A model generated the notes under the pieces. That model was not told where the DNA came from. It made no database searches and was given only the letters and a program-made list of their open reading frames with translations. The position numbers were made by a program, and so were the translations under genes. This document shows positions 42,914-53,942 of a stretch of DNA of 64,000 nt, piece after piece. The DNA is from Platerodrilus igneus (taxonomy: Eukaryota > Arthropoda > Insecta > Coleoptera > Lycidae): positions 2,108,001 through 2,172,000 of the forward strand of contig JARFIW010000108.1 of assembly GCA_036346225.1 (NCBI GenBank), given 5' to 3'. Numbering within the stretch: the first letter of the stretch is position 1; each line of letters starts with the position of its first letter.

Positions 42914-43447
42914 TTAAGCATCTGGAGGTGAGAACAGAATTGGAAGTATGATTCGAAGACCTATTAGAGTAGGATGACAGTTGGGACAGTTGTGGCGAGT
43001 AACTCCTTTATGCCCGCAACCATAGCAATGGAGTACTTGAGGACGAGTACAACGCGTGGAAACATGACCAGGTTTATCGCAATTAAAGCATACGACCTGA
43101 CGAGTAGAAACCTTAACAACTCGGTCATGTGAAGTAAAAGTATTTTTCTCAATAGTAGCACACTTATACGCAAAATCCGGCGCTTCAAAATGATAAATCA
43201 GTAAATTAGACAACGATTTCCGGTCACAAAATCTATGCCGATTACCACGATAGCAAAGTAACTCTTTAGACTCGAACAAGTCTACTGCAGACTCAAATAA
43301 CTGCAATTCTGACACATGTTGAGTTGGTCGTCCTACAAAATCATGTACGGTAAGAGTGTTTGGGTCACCAGAAAATTTCAAATTCCATTCGCACACAGGA
43401 AGACCTTGGTGGAAAGCCGAGAAAACAGTCATTTTGAATACGAACAA
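42914..43447 (-). CDS. Retrotransposon 3 Gag-like protein with two zinc knuckles
   Basis: A 177-codon frame. N-terminal LPVCEWNLKFSGDPNTLTVH, then DFVGRP and ELQLFESAVDLFESKELLCY follow the layout of arthropod Gypsy Gag (W.LKFSG....L.V..F......E......F.SA..L..G.A...Y), although the capsid core is shortened. The C-terminus holds CFNCDKPGHVSTRC (C-x2-C-x4-H-x4-C) and a second knuckle-like CYGCGHKGVTRHNC. The frame then ends near 42914. It can probably package RNA but needs another element for RT and integrase. Confidence 0.82.
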   Translation of the reverse strand: MFVFKMTVFSAFHQGLPVCEWNLKFSGDPNTLTVHDFVGRPTQHVSELQLFESAVDLFESKELLCYRGNRHRFCDRKSLSNLLIYHFEAPDFAYKCATIEKNTFTSHDRVVKVSTRQVVCFNCDKPGHVSTRCTRPQVLHCYGCGHKGVTRHNCPNCHPTLIGLRIILPILFSPPDA

Positions 43448-44194
43448 GAAAGAAATTGGAAAAAAGTAATTAAATAAAGGCTAACCGTAACTCGATAGAA
43501 GCCAAAAGAAAATTATTGCAAATACAGGGCAGTCTAAAACATATCCGACGGATAAATTTCAGGAACACTAATGGAAGCGAAACAACAAAATAGAAATTAG
43601 AATAGGACGATAAAATAAAAGAAAAATCGGAAGAAAAAAACCAACTCTAGACTTGACGGGAATAACAAAATATACCGAGAGGGAAGGAAGAAAAAGAAAA
43701 ATCTTGGGCGGCTGCGTTTTTAATGGACTAGGAATATTTGGCGAAAACACAAGTCCAGTAATCTAAATTAGTCAACCAATAATATTGAGCGATTAAGAAA
43801 GAAAACAAAATCAAAGTTCAAGATGATCTAACCCACACAGTAAATAAAGAAAAAAAATAAACAATTTCGAATGTAAGGGGGAACGCGTAAGCAGTATCGG
43901 GCCAAGAAAAAAGATAATATAGTAACTTGGGTCGCAAACAAAAAAAATCAGGTCAGAAGAAAAAAAAAATTGGGCCAGAAATTAAACGGAACCAAATCAA
44001 AACACAAATTAACGAAAACCCAAAATCTAAACAAAAAAATTAACTACAACAAACTCGGAGCCAAAAATTAACTAAAACAAACTCGAAGCAGTAATTAAGC
44101 GAAACCAAATCAAAGTAACTGTTAACTAAAACAAAATCGGAGCTAAAGTTACACGAAACAAAATTGGAGCCCCACGCTAGGGCGTCAAAATTTA
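43448..44194 (-). other. Retrotransposon 3 leader with degenerate repeats and primer binding site
   Basis: No coding sequence. 43975-44175 contains several units of about 35 bp built on AACTAAAACAAA.TCGGAGC. Just inside the LTR the minus strand reads TGACGCCCTAGCGTGGGGCT, close to the tRNA-Lys1,2 site TGGCGCCCAACGTGGGGC with one extra base, so it is a probable primer binding site (about 44163-44188). Confidence 0.6.
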
Positions 44195-45546
44195 TGCTAC
44201 ATGCATCGACGTAGCCTAACAAAAAAACCAACGAAAGAAAATGTCCAGGCTCAATCGGTTAGTTGGCGGGGTATTATACATACTAAAATTAAATAGGAAA
44301 GCTGAAATAAAATACACGCGCTTGTTCACACTCATAACAAAACATACAGAAAAAAGAAACCTATAATTAAACAAAATATGTACAAAACACAGTATTCCCA
44401 AACTCAAAAGAAATTCAATAACCCCAATATACATATATCAGGAGAAACCCCCCAAAAAAAATTACCCTTTAAAATAGCGAGTTTTTAGTTCTCTCCCCAT
44501 ATGACTTACCCAGAGAAAAATTACCAAAATACAACTTTAAAACCACAGCTCTAAATCATCAATGTAAATACCTAATTCATTACATAAACTTTCCGCATAC
44601 AATATTAATAACAAAAAAACATCATCTCCCATCAAATTAAGCATTTTAACCCAGTTACACAGTAATAAGTAGTATATCATTTTGTTTTGTAGTTAGTTAA
44701 AACGGATAGTTTTACATTCATAACATGGCAAAGAGTTCCAAAATTGTTTCAAAATTTTCGTAGAGGCGAAGTAAGTTTGTGCATGCATGAGTTTAAACAG
44801 GGAAGTCCAAATACATAGGGGCTCAACGTAAGCAGGGACGAAACACTCACCAGCGTGTTTAATGTGTTTCGTCTGTCGTTCACTCCTAGGATCGAAACGA
44901 TGAACCTGAAACCACGCCACTGGTGCAACCTTCTATACCCCAAGGACCGGCAATTCAAGGACTTTCGTGTCCCCCACAGGAAGCTAGAATAATTACGAGA
45001 AATATTAACTTATTTACGTCGACAAGTACAGGTTTATAAAAACGTCAATCTCTACCACGCTGTAAGGCGTGCGCAAAATTTCCATAAAGAAAAACAGAAC
45101 GCAGAATCTAGCAATTCCGAAAAGTACTTTTTAACATCTTTTAAAAGAAAGTGAACATAAATTTATTTAATTAAACAACCAGAGCTTCAAGTCGTATTGC
45201 GATTATCAAGACGTGATTAGGAGAACACGCTTTATCGGAAAGTGCGCGACCTTAGTTCGATAAGTCTGTAGATTAGAACAATAGAAAAACAATTATACGT
45301 CATCGGAATGTTTAACAAATTAAAGGATACCTAAAACAAGGTATTGACTATTTAAATTTTATCATAAACTTGTCGTTTTAAAGCAACTAGATTTAAATTG
45401 AGTAATTATTAGAAAGCGTATTTATTATAAATAGGTAAGATGTACAGGATGTTGTTGATGAAATGAGTAGAAACGGAATTTATTCTAAGGGGAATTAAAT
45501 TAAGAAGGAAAAAAGAAGTATTTAATTAATGCTGAAAAAAAGAACA
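44195..45546 (-). repeat. LTR 2 of retrotransposon 3, shared by copies 1 and 2
   Basis: Acts as 5' LTR of copy 1 and 3' LTR of copy 2. By eye it is clearly similar to LTR 1 with many small substitutions and indels. A GGGGGAATT tract precedes it on the minus strand. Confidence 0.88.
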
Positions 45547-46956
45547 AATTCCCCCAGCAAAATTAACAGGCCGGGGTAGGAAAGCCAAAGTACGGAAGTG
45601 GGCAATACCAAAAAAAAACAAAGAAAAAACCCCAAACAAAAAAATTCGCTTAAAAACTAAAAGAAAAGTTTTTACGAAAACAACAAGACAAAAAAAACAG
45701 AAAAAAAAGAATCACTCAAAGATAGAAAAAGAACTCTCGTCAGGCTCGAAAGGCCAATAGATGTAACAATCGGACTTCCCGAAAAAACGACTCAAGACAC
45801 TCATCGGAGTGAACCGAGTACTAGGACAACAAAAAATAGAAGAAAAAGGAAGGGAGGACGGGTAATAAGCAAGCAACGAGGACTAAAATAAAACGGCATC
45901 GACACTGCAGAGTCGTCAACGAACAGATGCTTCTCAGAAGAAACAGTAAAGTTATCAATCTCTAGAACCGGATTAGTTTCCCGCGAAGAAACAAAAGGAA
46001 AGCGAAAAAGAAAGCGAGAATAAAACCGAGCAGTAATAAGCAAAACAGGACCCAAGGGTCAAGCCTCAAGTATGCAAGGGAACAACAAGGGAAACGAGAG
46101 GAAAAGAGGGAGAGCGCTGGTAAAAGAAAACGATGTACTACTAACTGTAGTAACTAAAAGTTAACCGAAAAATTAAGAAAAGAAATGCTAACTAGTCCTA
46201 AAGTCGAATAAGATGTGGTTTTTCTAGAAAACAAAAACGGACTAGAAAGCACCTACCACAGGAGTGGATGGACAAAACACAATCAAACTAGAGACCGAGA
46301 GCAAAAAAAACCAGCAACAGGAAAAATGAAACGAATGTGGAACGAAAGGAACAAGAAAAAAAACCAAAAAGGATAACACCAACAAGTACAAGTACCAGAA
46401 CAAAAAAAAATTAAGAATCGTACAAAAGAAAATAAAACATCATCCCAGTGTAGTTATGTATGAGAATGAGTGTGTGCGTGCGTGCGTGTTGTGTGTATGT
46501 GTGTGTAAGAACTGTGTGTGTGTGTATGTGTTGTGCGTGTATAAAGTGTGCGTGTGTGTATGTATTTGACCGCTCTAGTTGCCTCTTACGACAGGCAGGT
46601 CGTACCATGGAGATATTCTATTCCCGGATCCATACGTGTGGAATACAAGGAGGGAGCAAAAGAAAAGAGAACCAAGCAGAAATGCGTGGGTGTATAAAGT
46701 GTGCGTGTTTATGAAGTGTGCGTGTGTGTGTTGGACCGCTGTAGTCGCCTTTTACGACAGGCAGGTCATACCATGGGGCTATTGTATTCCTGGACCCACA
46801 CGAGTGAAAGAAAAAAGCAAAAAAGAGAAAGAAAAAAACCCAGCAAACCGTGAAATAAATAAACAGAAAACTTAAAGTCCAGAAATCAAAACCTAAGGAG
46901 AGCAAAATCGTCATAAGAATCTGGGGCACGAGGACTAAATCTTAGGCTTAAGGCGT
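45547..46956 (-). other. Retrotransposon 3 copy 2, 3' untranslated interior
   Basis: Counterpart of 40064-41473, including the TG microsatellites (46465-46560, 46690-46735) and the GGACCGCT(C/G)TAG blocks. Confidence 0.65.
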
Positions 46957-48330
46957 TTACGCCGCCAGAAAAAAAAAGGAAACGAGATCAGGATCATTAA
47001 GGCTTCTCCGACATACATCTTCCGGTTCAGAAGAAGCATAGAATAATGTCTGCCTTTTGTGGGCAGCTTTTTGCCAAACAGGAACAGTAGGGGATGTAGC
47101 AGTTGTAGCACGCGGTTCAGGAGGTGGTAAGGGTAGTTTAGAAAACTCAAAACGCGTCATAGAAGGACGTTGTTTGTTGTTAGGATTGGCGGTAAGAAAG
47201 TCAACGACAGAAGAAGAAACCTTATGGGTTGTCAGCATATCAACGGTAGAAAAAGCAAAAATATTGACTGTCCGAAAATCAACCTTACGAAAAGAAACAC
47301 AAGCAGAGCACACTCCAGTTACATTAGCTAGAGGGACAGAAGTAGATAAAATTTTAACGACGTTAGGTGGAGGACTAGAAGTATCACAGTTAGGAAAGAA
47401 AACAGCATTGGTTGTAGGAATATCAACCCTAGGAAAAGGAGCAGAATCCGATAACACTTCAACCATATTACACATAGGAATAGAATCTGGTAGAAGTTCA
47501 TCAACGGTACAAGAACAAACAGCAACAGGAAGATCTTCATCCACAATAGATGAGGAAGTAGCCTTTATCAACATTAGGTAACAGGACATCACTACGATGT
47601 CACCAACCTTAGCTAAAAAAACAGAAGCAAGTAGCATTTTGTCAGTATGAAAAAAATGAGTAAGAGTAGGTAATGTTTCATCAACGTCCGGTAAAGGAGT
47701 AGAATCAAGTAAGACTTCATCACAGTTAGCCAACAGAGTAGGAACAGACAAAACTTCAGCCACAGTTGGTTTCTTAACAATAGTAGATAACGAAACAGAA
47801 TCAGGTAAAATTTTGACAGAAACAGCAAGAGGTATTAAAGATACAGGTTCGTGGACTTCAACAGGACCTTCGCTGACTAAATTAGAAGCTATCGTCACTT
47901 CAGCGACATTTGTATTTGCAGACACGACAGAAATTTCTTGGGTAGAATCGTTCAAGAAAGCGAGGACAAACTCTTAAGAAGCTAGCTGCAAGTCACTAAT
48001 TCGACGCATGGGTTGTAAGGGTGGTGGATGCACACTTTGCTGTGGAAGTGTAAACGTAGGATCCATTTGATCATTTTTTGATTTGCGAAGGATAGAAGAA
48101 ATTTGGTTCTTGTTAGTAGAAGTTTGGTAAGTAGAGACGTGGTAGCCGTAAAAATCAATATTACAGTTACGCGGTTTATATGGCTGAGAAGGGTACGAGG
48201 TGATGGTAGTAGGGCGAGCAGGAGGAGGTGTATTAAAGTACGTAGAACTAGAGACAGAAGAAATTTTGTTCGAAGCTGTATTTGCCGAAGAAAGGTATGT
48301 TATAATAGTAGTAGCAAGATGACCTAGATG
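46957..48330 (-). pseudogene. Retrotransposon 3 copy 2: 13-residue repeat protein, mostly one frame
   Basis: The frame 47955-46957 (332 codons) runs without a break through the repeats that are frameshifted in copy 1 (STIVDEDLPVAVCSCTVDEL, VVKILSTSVPLANVTGVCSA). It ends with the same tail (FEFSKLPLPPPEPRATTATS, SEPEDVCRR), then diverges at the last residues. Upstream, a single stop (about 47975) separates it from the N-terminal part. Protein similarity to copy 1 is about 90 percent by eye, which suggests coding constraint before the copies decayed. Confidence 0.7.
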
Positions 48331-48471
48331 AGCTACAGAAGAGAACGTAGAGTGAGAAGTAGAAGAAATTAAGCACCTGGAAGTGAGAACAGAATTGGAA
48401 GTATGATTCGTAGACCTATTAGAGTAGGATGACAGTTGGGACAGTTGTAGCGAATAACTCCTTTATGCCCG
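48331..48471 (-). pseudogene. Retrotransposon 3 copy 2: truncated gag end
   Basis: Matches 42895-43015 (the second zinc knuckle and C-terminus of Gag) and stops at CTCCTTTATGCCCG, where it is joined to the middle of an LTR. Confidence 0.75.
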
Positions 48472-48738
48472 AAACAATTATACGTCATCGGAATGTTTAA
48501 CAAATTAAAGGATACTTAAAACAAGGTATTGACTATTTAAATTTTATCATAAATTTGTCGTTTTAAGGCAACTAGATGTAAGTTGAGGAATTATTAGAAA
48601 GCGTATTTATTATAAATAGATAAAATATATAGGATATTGTTGACGTATGAAATGAGTAGAAACGGAATTTATTTGAACGGGTAATGAATTAACAAGGGAT
48701 AAAGGAGTATTTAATTTATGCTGAAAATAAACGTATCA
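48472..48738 (-). repeat. LTR 3 of retrotransposon 3, truncated
   Basis: Corresponds to 39795-40063 of LTR 1, ending AAACGTATCA. The missing part and the missing gag mark one recombination or deletion event. Confidence 0.85.
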
Positions 48739-49790
48739 ATGGTAAGCTGGCCGATTATAACGAAATAACTGATAATTTAAACACAAATTGTCGTTTTCAA
48801 TGAAATAATATTTTAAAACAATTGTTTAATGAAATATATGACGCACATTATAAATATTGAATATCGTGTATTACATAACATTTTTTAATGATTTTTTATA
48901 CTAGGCAATCTGGTTTATGTACATGGTTCATTAAAGTGTTAAAACTTCCATGATTTCAAAGATTTATCGGCTGTAAGTTGGTAAGATATAATTCGCCTCT
49001 AGACAGTGGGCATGTTTCTATGCGATAACAAAAGTAATGTATTTAAATAAGAATAATTCATTTTTTTGTGGAAGTGTGATTAGTGTTAAAAATTCAGGAG
49101 TATACCTTATAATAAATAGAAAATGTACTTATGTTAGATGACGACACTTGAAATACACAACGTATTCTTTAAATATTCGTCTTTGAAAGTATCTTCTTTC
49201 CTAACAACTAATCTCATAAATTCTCGACTTTTGCAACTTGTCCATCTTGTCGCTTTAGTTACCCAACAAATCTAGTTCTCTTTATTTATTTTACATTCGT
49301 GTTTTTCTTAGTTCGCGGTTGTGGGTGATACACAAATGCAAATTTGCAACAGAACTTTATTTGCAAAATTTCAAGAACAACGAAGACGGCTGTAATAAAC
49401 TAACTTTTAACTTAGATACGCGAATTGTCGTTTCCAATGAAATAATTTTTTAAAACTGTTATTTAATAAAATATATGACGCACAATACTTATTCAATATT
49501 GTGTACTACTTAACATTTTTAACGATTTTTTATACTAGATAATCTGTTTTATGTACGTGGTTCCAGTGAGACGTTAAAAACGTCCAAGAATTCAACGATT
49601 TATTGTTCATAAGTTGGTAAGATCTAAATCGCCTCTAGACAATGGGCATGTCTCTAGACGATTACAAAAGTAATATATTTAAGTAATAACAATTCTTTTT
49701 TTTTGTATAAATATGATTATTGTTAAAAATTCAAGGATATGCATTATAATAATACGAAAATGTACTTATTATGTTAAATGACGACACAAG
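48739..49790. repeat. Satellite array, right part
   Basis: Resumes the monomer cut at 38666 (GGCCGATTATAACGAAATAA ...). A full monomer of about 645 bp lies between 48770 and 49415, and a partial one runs to 49790. Confidence 0.85.
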
Positions 49791-49969
49791 CTACTGCAAA
49801 AAACTTAATGTTATGTGTTGCTAGGTTGGAGTGTGAAACGCGAACCAGTAGAGGATGGCAACAACGTTAAATTTGTACATAATTATATGATTCTGGCAAT
49901 TTATACTTATATAAATTAATGAATCACTAAACCTTTAAGAATTTCTTGTAACTGCATCGGTTATTACCG

Positions 49970-51115
49970 TCATAAGAACAAATATTTTGATTGACGCCCA
50001 AGATATTGCACACAATAGCCTCAATACAAGATCAAATCAACTCAAAACCGTAACTAGTAGGCTGAAGTCTAAACGTGTCTCAATTTGAAGAAAAAGCCTA
50101 TTTTTTGACAGAATCGTAAATATTTTTTAAGGTTAGGTTGTGAGTTACCTAGCAGCTCTGTTAAATTATTAGACTAATTTATTTGCCTGCATATAAACGT
50201 AAATTTGTTGTACGTGTACGTGTACATGACAAACATCCATGTAGCGGTTGCAGTTACCACAAATTGGACGCCTTGTTCCAAGTAAAAGAACAAATAATGA
50301 AAAACGTGTATGTCCTATTCTTGATCTAGCTGTAACTACTTTATCTCGTCTACTTAATCAAGGGTACTTAGTCTATGGTTTTATGTTTTTTTTATTCTCG
50401 TTAAATTTCCACTATATAAAGTTCAATCAGCGTATCAATTGCTACAAACGCTAGTCGAAATATGGGTTTCGATGTTAACCAATCAAACTGGAGTATTGTC
50501 ATCCATATTTCATTTTGCCCCGTTCCTTGCTGCTGTATCGTCCGTTTTATTTCCCTGTATTCCGGTATGTCTAGGTATTCAAACAAAAGTAATTCGCAAT
50601 TCATAATAGGAAGAAATATTTTGATTAACGGCCAAGATATTGCACATGATAGCCTCAATACAAGATCAAATCAACTCAAAACCTTAACTAGTAAGCTGAA
50701 AGCTAAATTCGAAGAAAATGCCTATTGGTGACAGAATCGTAAATATTTTTTAAGGTTAGGTTGTGAGTTACCTAGAATCTCTGTTAATTTATCAGACTGA
50801 TTTATTTGCTTGCGTATAAACGTAAATTTGTTTCAAGTAGAAGGTTGGATAATGAAAAACGTGTATGTCCTATTCTTGATCTAGTTGTAACTACTTCATC
50901 TCCTCTACTTAATCAAGGGTGCATAGTCTATGGTTTTATAGGGTTTTTTATTCTCGTTAAATTTCCACTATATAAAGTTCAATCAGCGTACCAATTGCTA
51001 CAAACTGGAATATTGTCATCCATATTTCTTTTTGCGCCGTTTCTTACTGCTGTATCGTCTGTTTTATTTCCCTTATTCCGGTATGTCTATGTATTCAAAC
51101 AAAAGTAATTCGTTT
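49970..51115. repeat. Tandem duplication, two units of about 600 bp
   Basis: 49975-50560 and 50605-51115 share GATATTGCACA.GATAGCCTCA, AGAATCGTAAATATTTTTTA, AAACGTGTATGTCCTATTCT and CAATCAGCGTA(T/C)CAATTGCTA in order. On the plus strand two short open blocks are kept in both: QDIAH(D/N)SLNTRSNQLKT (exon-like, after a TAG) and NEKRVCPILDL, each continuing to LLNQG before a possible donor. No protein family recognised. The conserved blocks could be exons of a duplicated host gene. Confidence 0.65.
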
Positions 51116-51119
51116 TTTG

Positions 51120-52135
51120 ATATGTTTATGTGATTTGTAACTCGAATGCGCTACCTCAAGCTAACACTAGACAATAGAGAAGAATATACTAAGTTTAGTT
51201 AATTAAACGAACTCTTAGCACGAAATCAGTCCGCAATATTTATAGATGCTTTGGTAGTGTACACTAATGATGTAGCTGTTTCAATGTAATTTTAGATTAG
51301 GATCTAGAAATATACATAAAAGCACCCAATATATCAAATACAAACGTTAACAACGTTCGGGACTATTCAATTTAAAAATACAGATAGGTGTGGGTAAATC
51401 CCCAGACATAGAAAATTTTATTTGTACACATTCACACAAATTCAAAAATACCACTGAATTACCGAATTGGACCGAGACGCCCTACAACTACAATACACAT
51501 TGAACCAGCCATAAAAAATGCATACCATGTGAACAGTGGGGGGAATTAAGAGCTCAGACGGATTCAAAGAAACAGCCACCATGATAAATGACCCTCAATA
51601 TTCTTACACTCATACATTTACAGTCATAAAAATGTATTGCAAACGCAAACAAACGACGCTGCTTTCAAACGCGTGGGAATGTATGACCGGGTACACAAAG
51701 ATAACGACATTGAGTTTGACCTTAGGACAACCGTTAGACGCACTACTCTGTAAGAACGGAAAATGTCATACAAGGACCCTGGACGAAAACTTATAAATCC
51801 GTCTGGATATTAAAAGAAAGGAATCAACCTTGATCAAACTATTGAACATCAGATAGCAACCTCTCAAAACTCGAGTTACAAGTACGGTCGCCATAAATTG
51901 AGACTATTTGGAATTAGACAGGCTCGTGGACACGACAAAACGCGTACATTGCATACCGTTATGGTAAGAAAATAACTAGTGTTTTGAAAGCCTTTGATCA
52001 TCATAGCAAGTTGGAATTATACCTCCAAGGAGTCCTGATCGTTGACGTGAATGTACCTTTGAAAAATTTAACAAAACAAAACCTGCGAGTGAATTGAATT
52101 AAAACCGTCATATGCTGTTTATTGCGAAGAGCATA
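51120..52135. repeat. Segmental repeat, copy I (copy II: 57600-58650)
   Basis: The whole kilobase aligns with 57600-58650 with scattered changes. The 86-codon frame at 51536-51796 is broken by a stop in copy II, so it is not supported as a gene. Confidence 0.8.
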
Positions 52136-53676
52136 TTTTTAACAATAGCCGTTAAAATTGTTGCACGTTTCTGTAAATTTAAAGCGTGTTGCAAATTTTC
52201 ACACATAAAAGCTCATTGTAGTAGGGGGAAAACAGTACGTAGAAATTTATGTTGTTCTTTCTTTTTAGCTTCACGCATATTTGTCCAAAGTGAAAGTTAA
52301 TCTTAAAATTATTCACTGTGATAATCATGTTTGATAATATAGGTTAGGTGTACAAGGAGCGGAGCTTTTATTTGTGTTTATAGTAGACTAGTATAAGGAT
52401 GTAAGGAAGATGTAAATCGAGGCTCTATCAACCTCGAACATTAGTGAAAGCCGTTAATCGTTTCTTGGAACTCAGCTTCCCGGGAGGCTGGTTGATTCAT
52501 TAGGAGGGTTGGCGCCCAAAGGTTTTATTAGACAAAGAGTTCAAAGACCTTTCCAGGTAAGAGTATTTAGTAATAGAGCTTGAATTTGTATATACGAAAA
52601 AGTTATTTACTTTTATAAAACCCACAACGCACCACTAAAAACTAGCCGGTGCACTAATTAACTGTTACATTACTTCGTCCCCAGTAGAGTAAAATTAATT
52701 CAGGCCCTTAACGCCAATTTAACAGATAATAGATTGTACAGAAAAATAATTTGTTGTGGCAACGGGTTTATCGTAAAAGAGTAGAGAGGCGGTAAAGAAT
52801 ACAAATCTTTGCGAGTCTGATTACGAGTAATACAATAGTGACTGCCGTATGTTTTATAGTTCAGCTGTCTCACTCTCGGTTTAGGCGAGCCTGGGTCTCT
52901 CAAGTCCAACTTCTTTATACATGTGATTCTCCAATGCTCCACCCAAAGGTACTACATTGGCCAGGAAGCGAGTTTTTTTTTTACCTGGAAAATTTTGAAT
53001 TTTGCCGAATCCTTGCTGTTCCAAGCAAGGTAGGGATCTTTAACGTGCGTTACAACACTCACACACGGAACTTCCATTTTACCTCTCATCCGAACGAGGG
53101 TGTATTTTTGCGAAAAATGCTCGCCTAACATTTTTCAAGCGGACCGTGTCGGGATTCGAACCCGGGACCTAGGGCGTAGTAGTCACACACATACCACTAC
53201 GCCACGGATCCGCCTAACTTCCTTATACAGCATTAATCATCAATTGGCTGTCTCGTTGCTATCTGTTTTTTCAGATTTTGCCAAGTTTTGCCGGGTAGTT
53301 GATGCGGTGAGTAGCTTCCCGGATCTTTCTTTTGATAGTTCTCCAACTATATGATATCCAAATCCTAGGTCCACCGGCCTGTAGTTTTCGACCGACAAAA
53401 TGGCTATTCGCCACAGGCTGTTCCATCGTCAGGTAGCTCGTCGAACAGGACTGACGGATGTGCATCCCCAACAATTTCTCTTGTGTCCCTATTTATTGGC
53501 CCCCGCATAGGTGGAAAACGTCCTCGAGTTGTCACCGTTCCGCTTCTCACCTTGTTTCGCCCGGAGGCGAAGGTAGGTAGATCTTGATTCCTAGAGGCCT
53601 ACTGTTGGAATCAGTTCAGCAGTATATGTACTGCTAGCAATATCGAGACTCTAAGTATCTACTACTCTTTTAACAA
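52136..53676. mobile_element. Unidentified 1.53-kb insertion between two halves of the segmental repeat
   Basis: In copy II, GAAGAGCA is followed directly by ACAACAAATACACTTC. In copy I these are separated by 1.5 kb flanked by TTTTAACAA (52137-52145 and 53668-53676). The insertion contains a SINE but no recognised transposase or RT. The stretch 53229-53600 is GC-richer and unidentified. A 9-bp duplication would fit several DNA transposon groups. Confidence 0.6.
52922..53212 (-). mobile_element. tRNA-derived SINE, full-length copy 4
   Basis: Minus strand, 291 bp. Head with GTGGCGTAGTGGTATG (A-box side) and GGGTTCGAATCCCG (B box), then the shared body and the end ...CACAT. Flanked by CCAACTTCTTTATAC (52907-52921) and CCTAACTTCCTTATAC (53213-53228). 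The head keeps the two box motifs but does not fold as a normal anticodon arm (GCGTAGT and ACTACGC pair instead). Confidence 0.92.
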
Positions 53677-53942
53677 CAAGTACACTTCAAGCTTTTAGTT
53701 ATGTTTTTGATTAATCTCTTTAGATGTAAACCGTTTTGTTAAAGCAACACATTGCTGGTAAACGCTGTTTGCATTTCTCTTTAGAGTAGTTAGGCAGATA
53801 AGTCGGAGCGTCTATTTTCTAGTCTCTCCACATGGGTATTTCGAGTGTGTTTGTTGAGATAGTATTCGCTGATGTAGTATTGTATTTTCTTAAGACGTAT
53901 ATATGATAGGATGCTTGGACTTGATGATGACTAGATGAATTG
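53677..53942. repeat. Segmental repeat, copy I continued (copy II: 58650-58920)
   Basis: Aligned with 58650-58920 (AAACCGTTTTGTTAAAGCAA, CTCTCCACATGGGTATTTC). Stops at the solo LTR. Confidence 0.8.

Larger units (their letters stand above)
38667..48738 (-). mobile_element. Pol-less retrotransposon 3, tandem LTR-internal-LTR-internal-LTR array
   Basis: LTR 38667-40063 (1397 bp), internal 40064-44194, LTR 44195-45546 (1352 bp), second internal 45547-48471, truncated LTR 48472-48738. The LTRs in element orientation start TGTTACGTTTATTTTCAGC and end ACGTAGCA. The second internal copy stops inside gag and jumps to the middle of an LTR. No protease, RT or integrase is present in either copy, so the family is non-autonomous. 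The array sits inside one satellite monomer, which resumes at 48739. Such shared-LTR tandems arise by unequal recombination between LTRs. I see no target duplication. Confidence 0.88.

Noticed and set aside
51536..51796. 86-codon plus-strand frame in the segmental repeat
   Set aside because: The homologous place in copy II (58020-58290) has a stop after AFSNA and shifted sequence, so the frame is not conserved.
52510..52522. TGGCGCCCAAAGG as a second tRNA-Lys primer binding site
   Set aside because: Only about nine contiguous bases match, no LTR end or leader is visible, and a chance match is likely.
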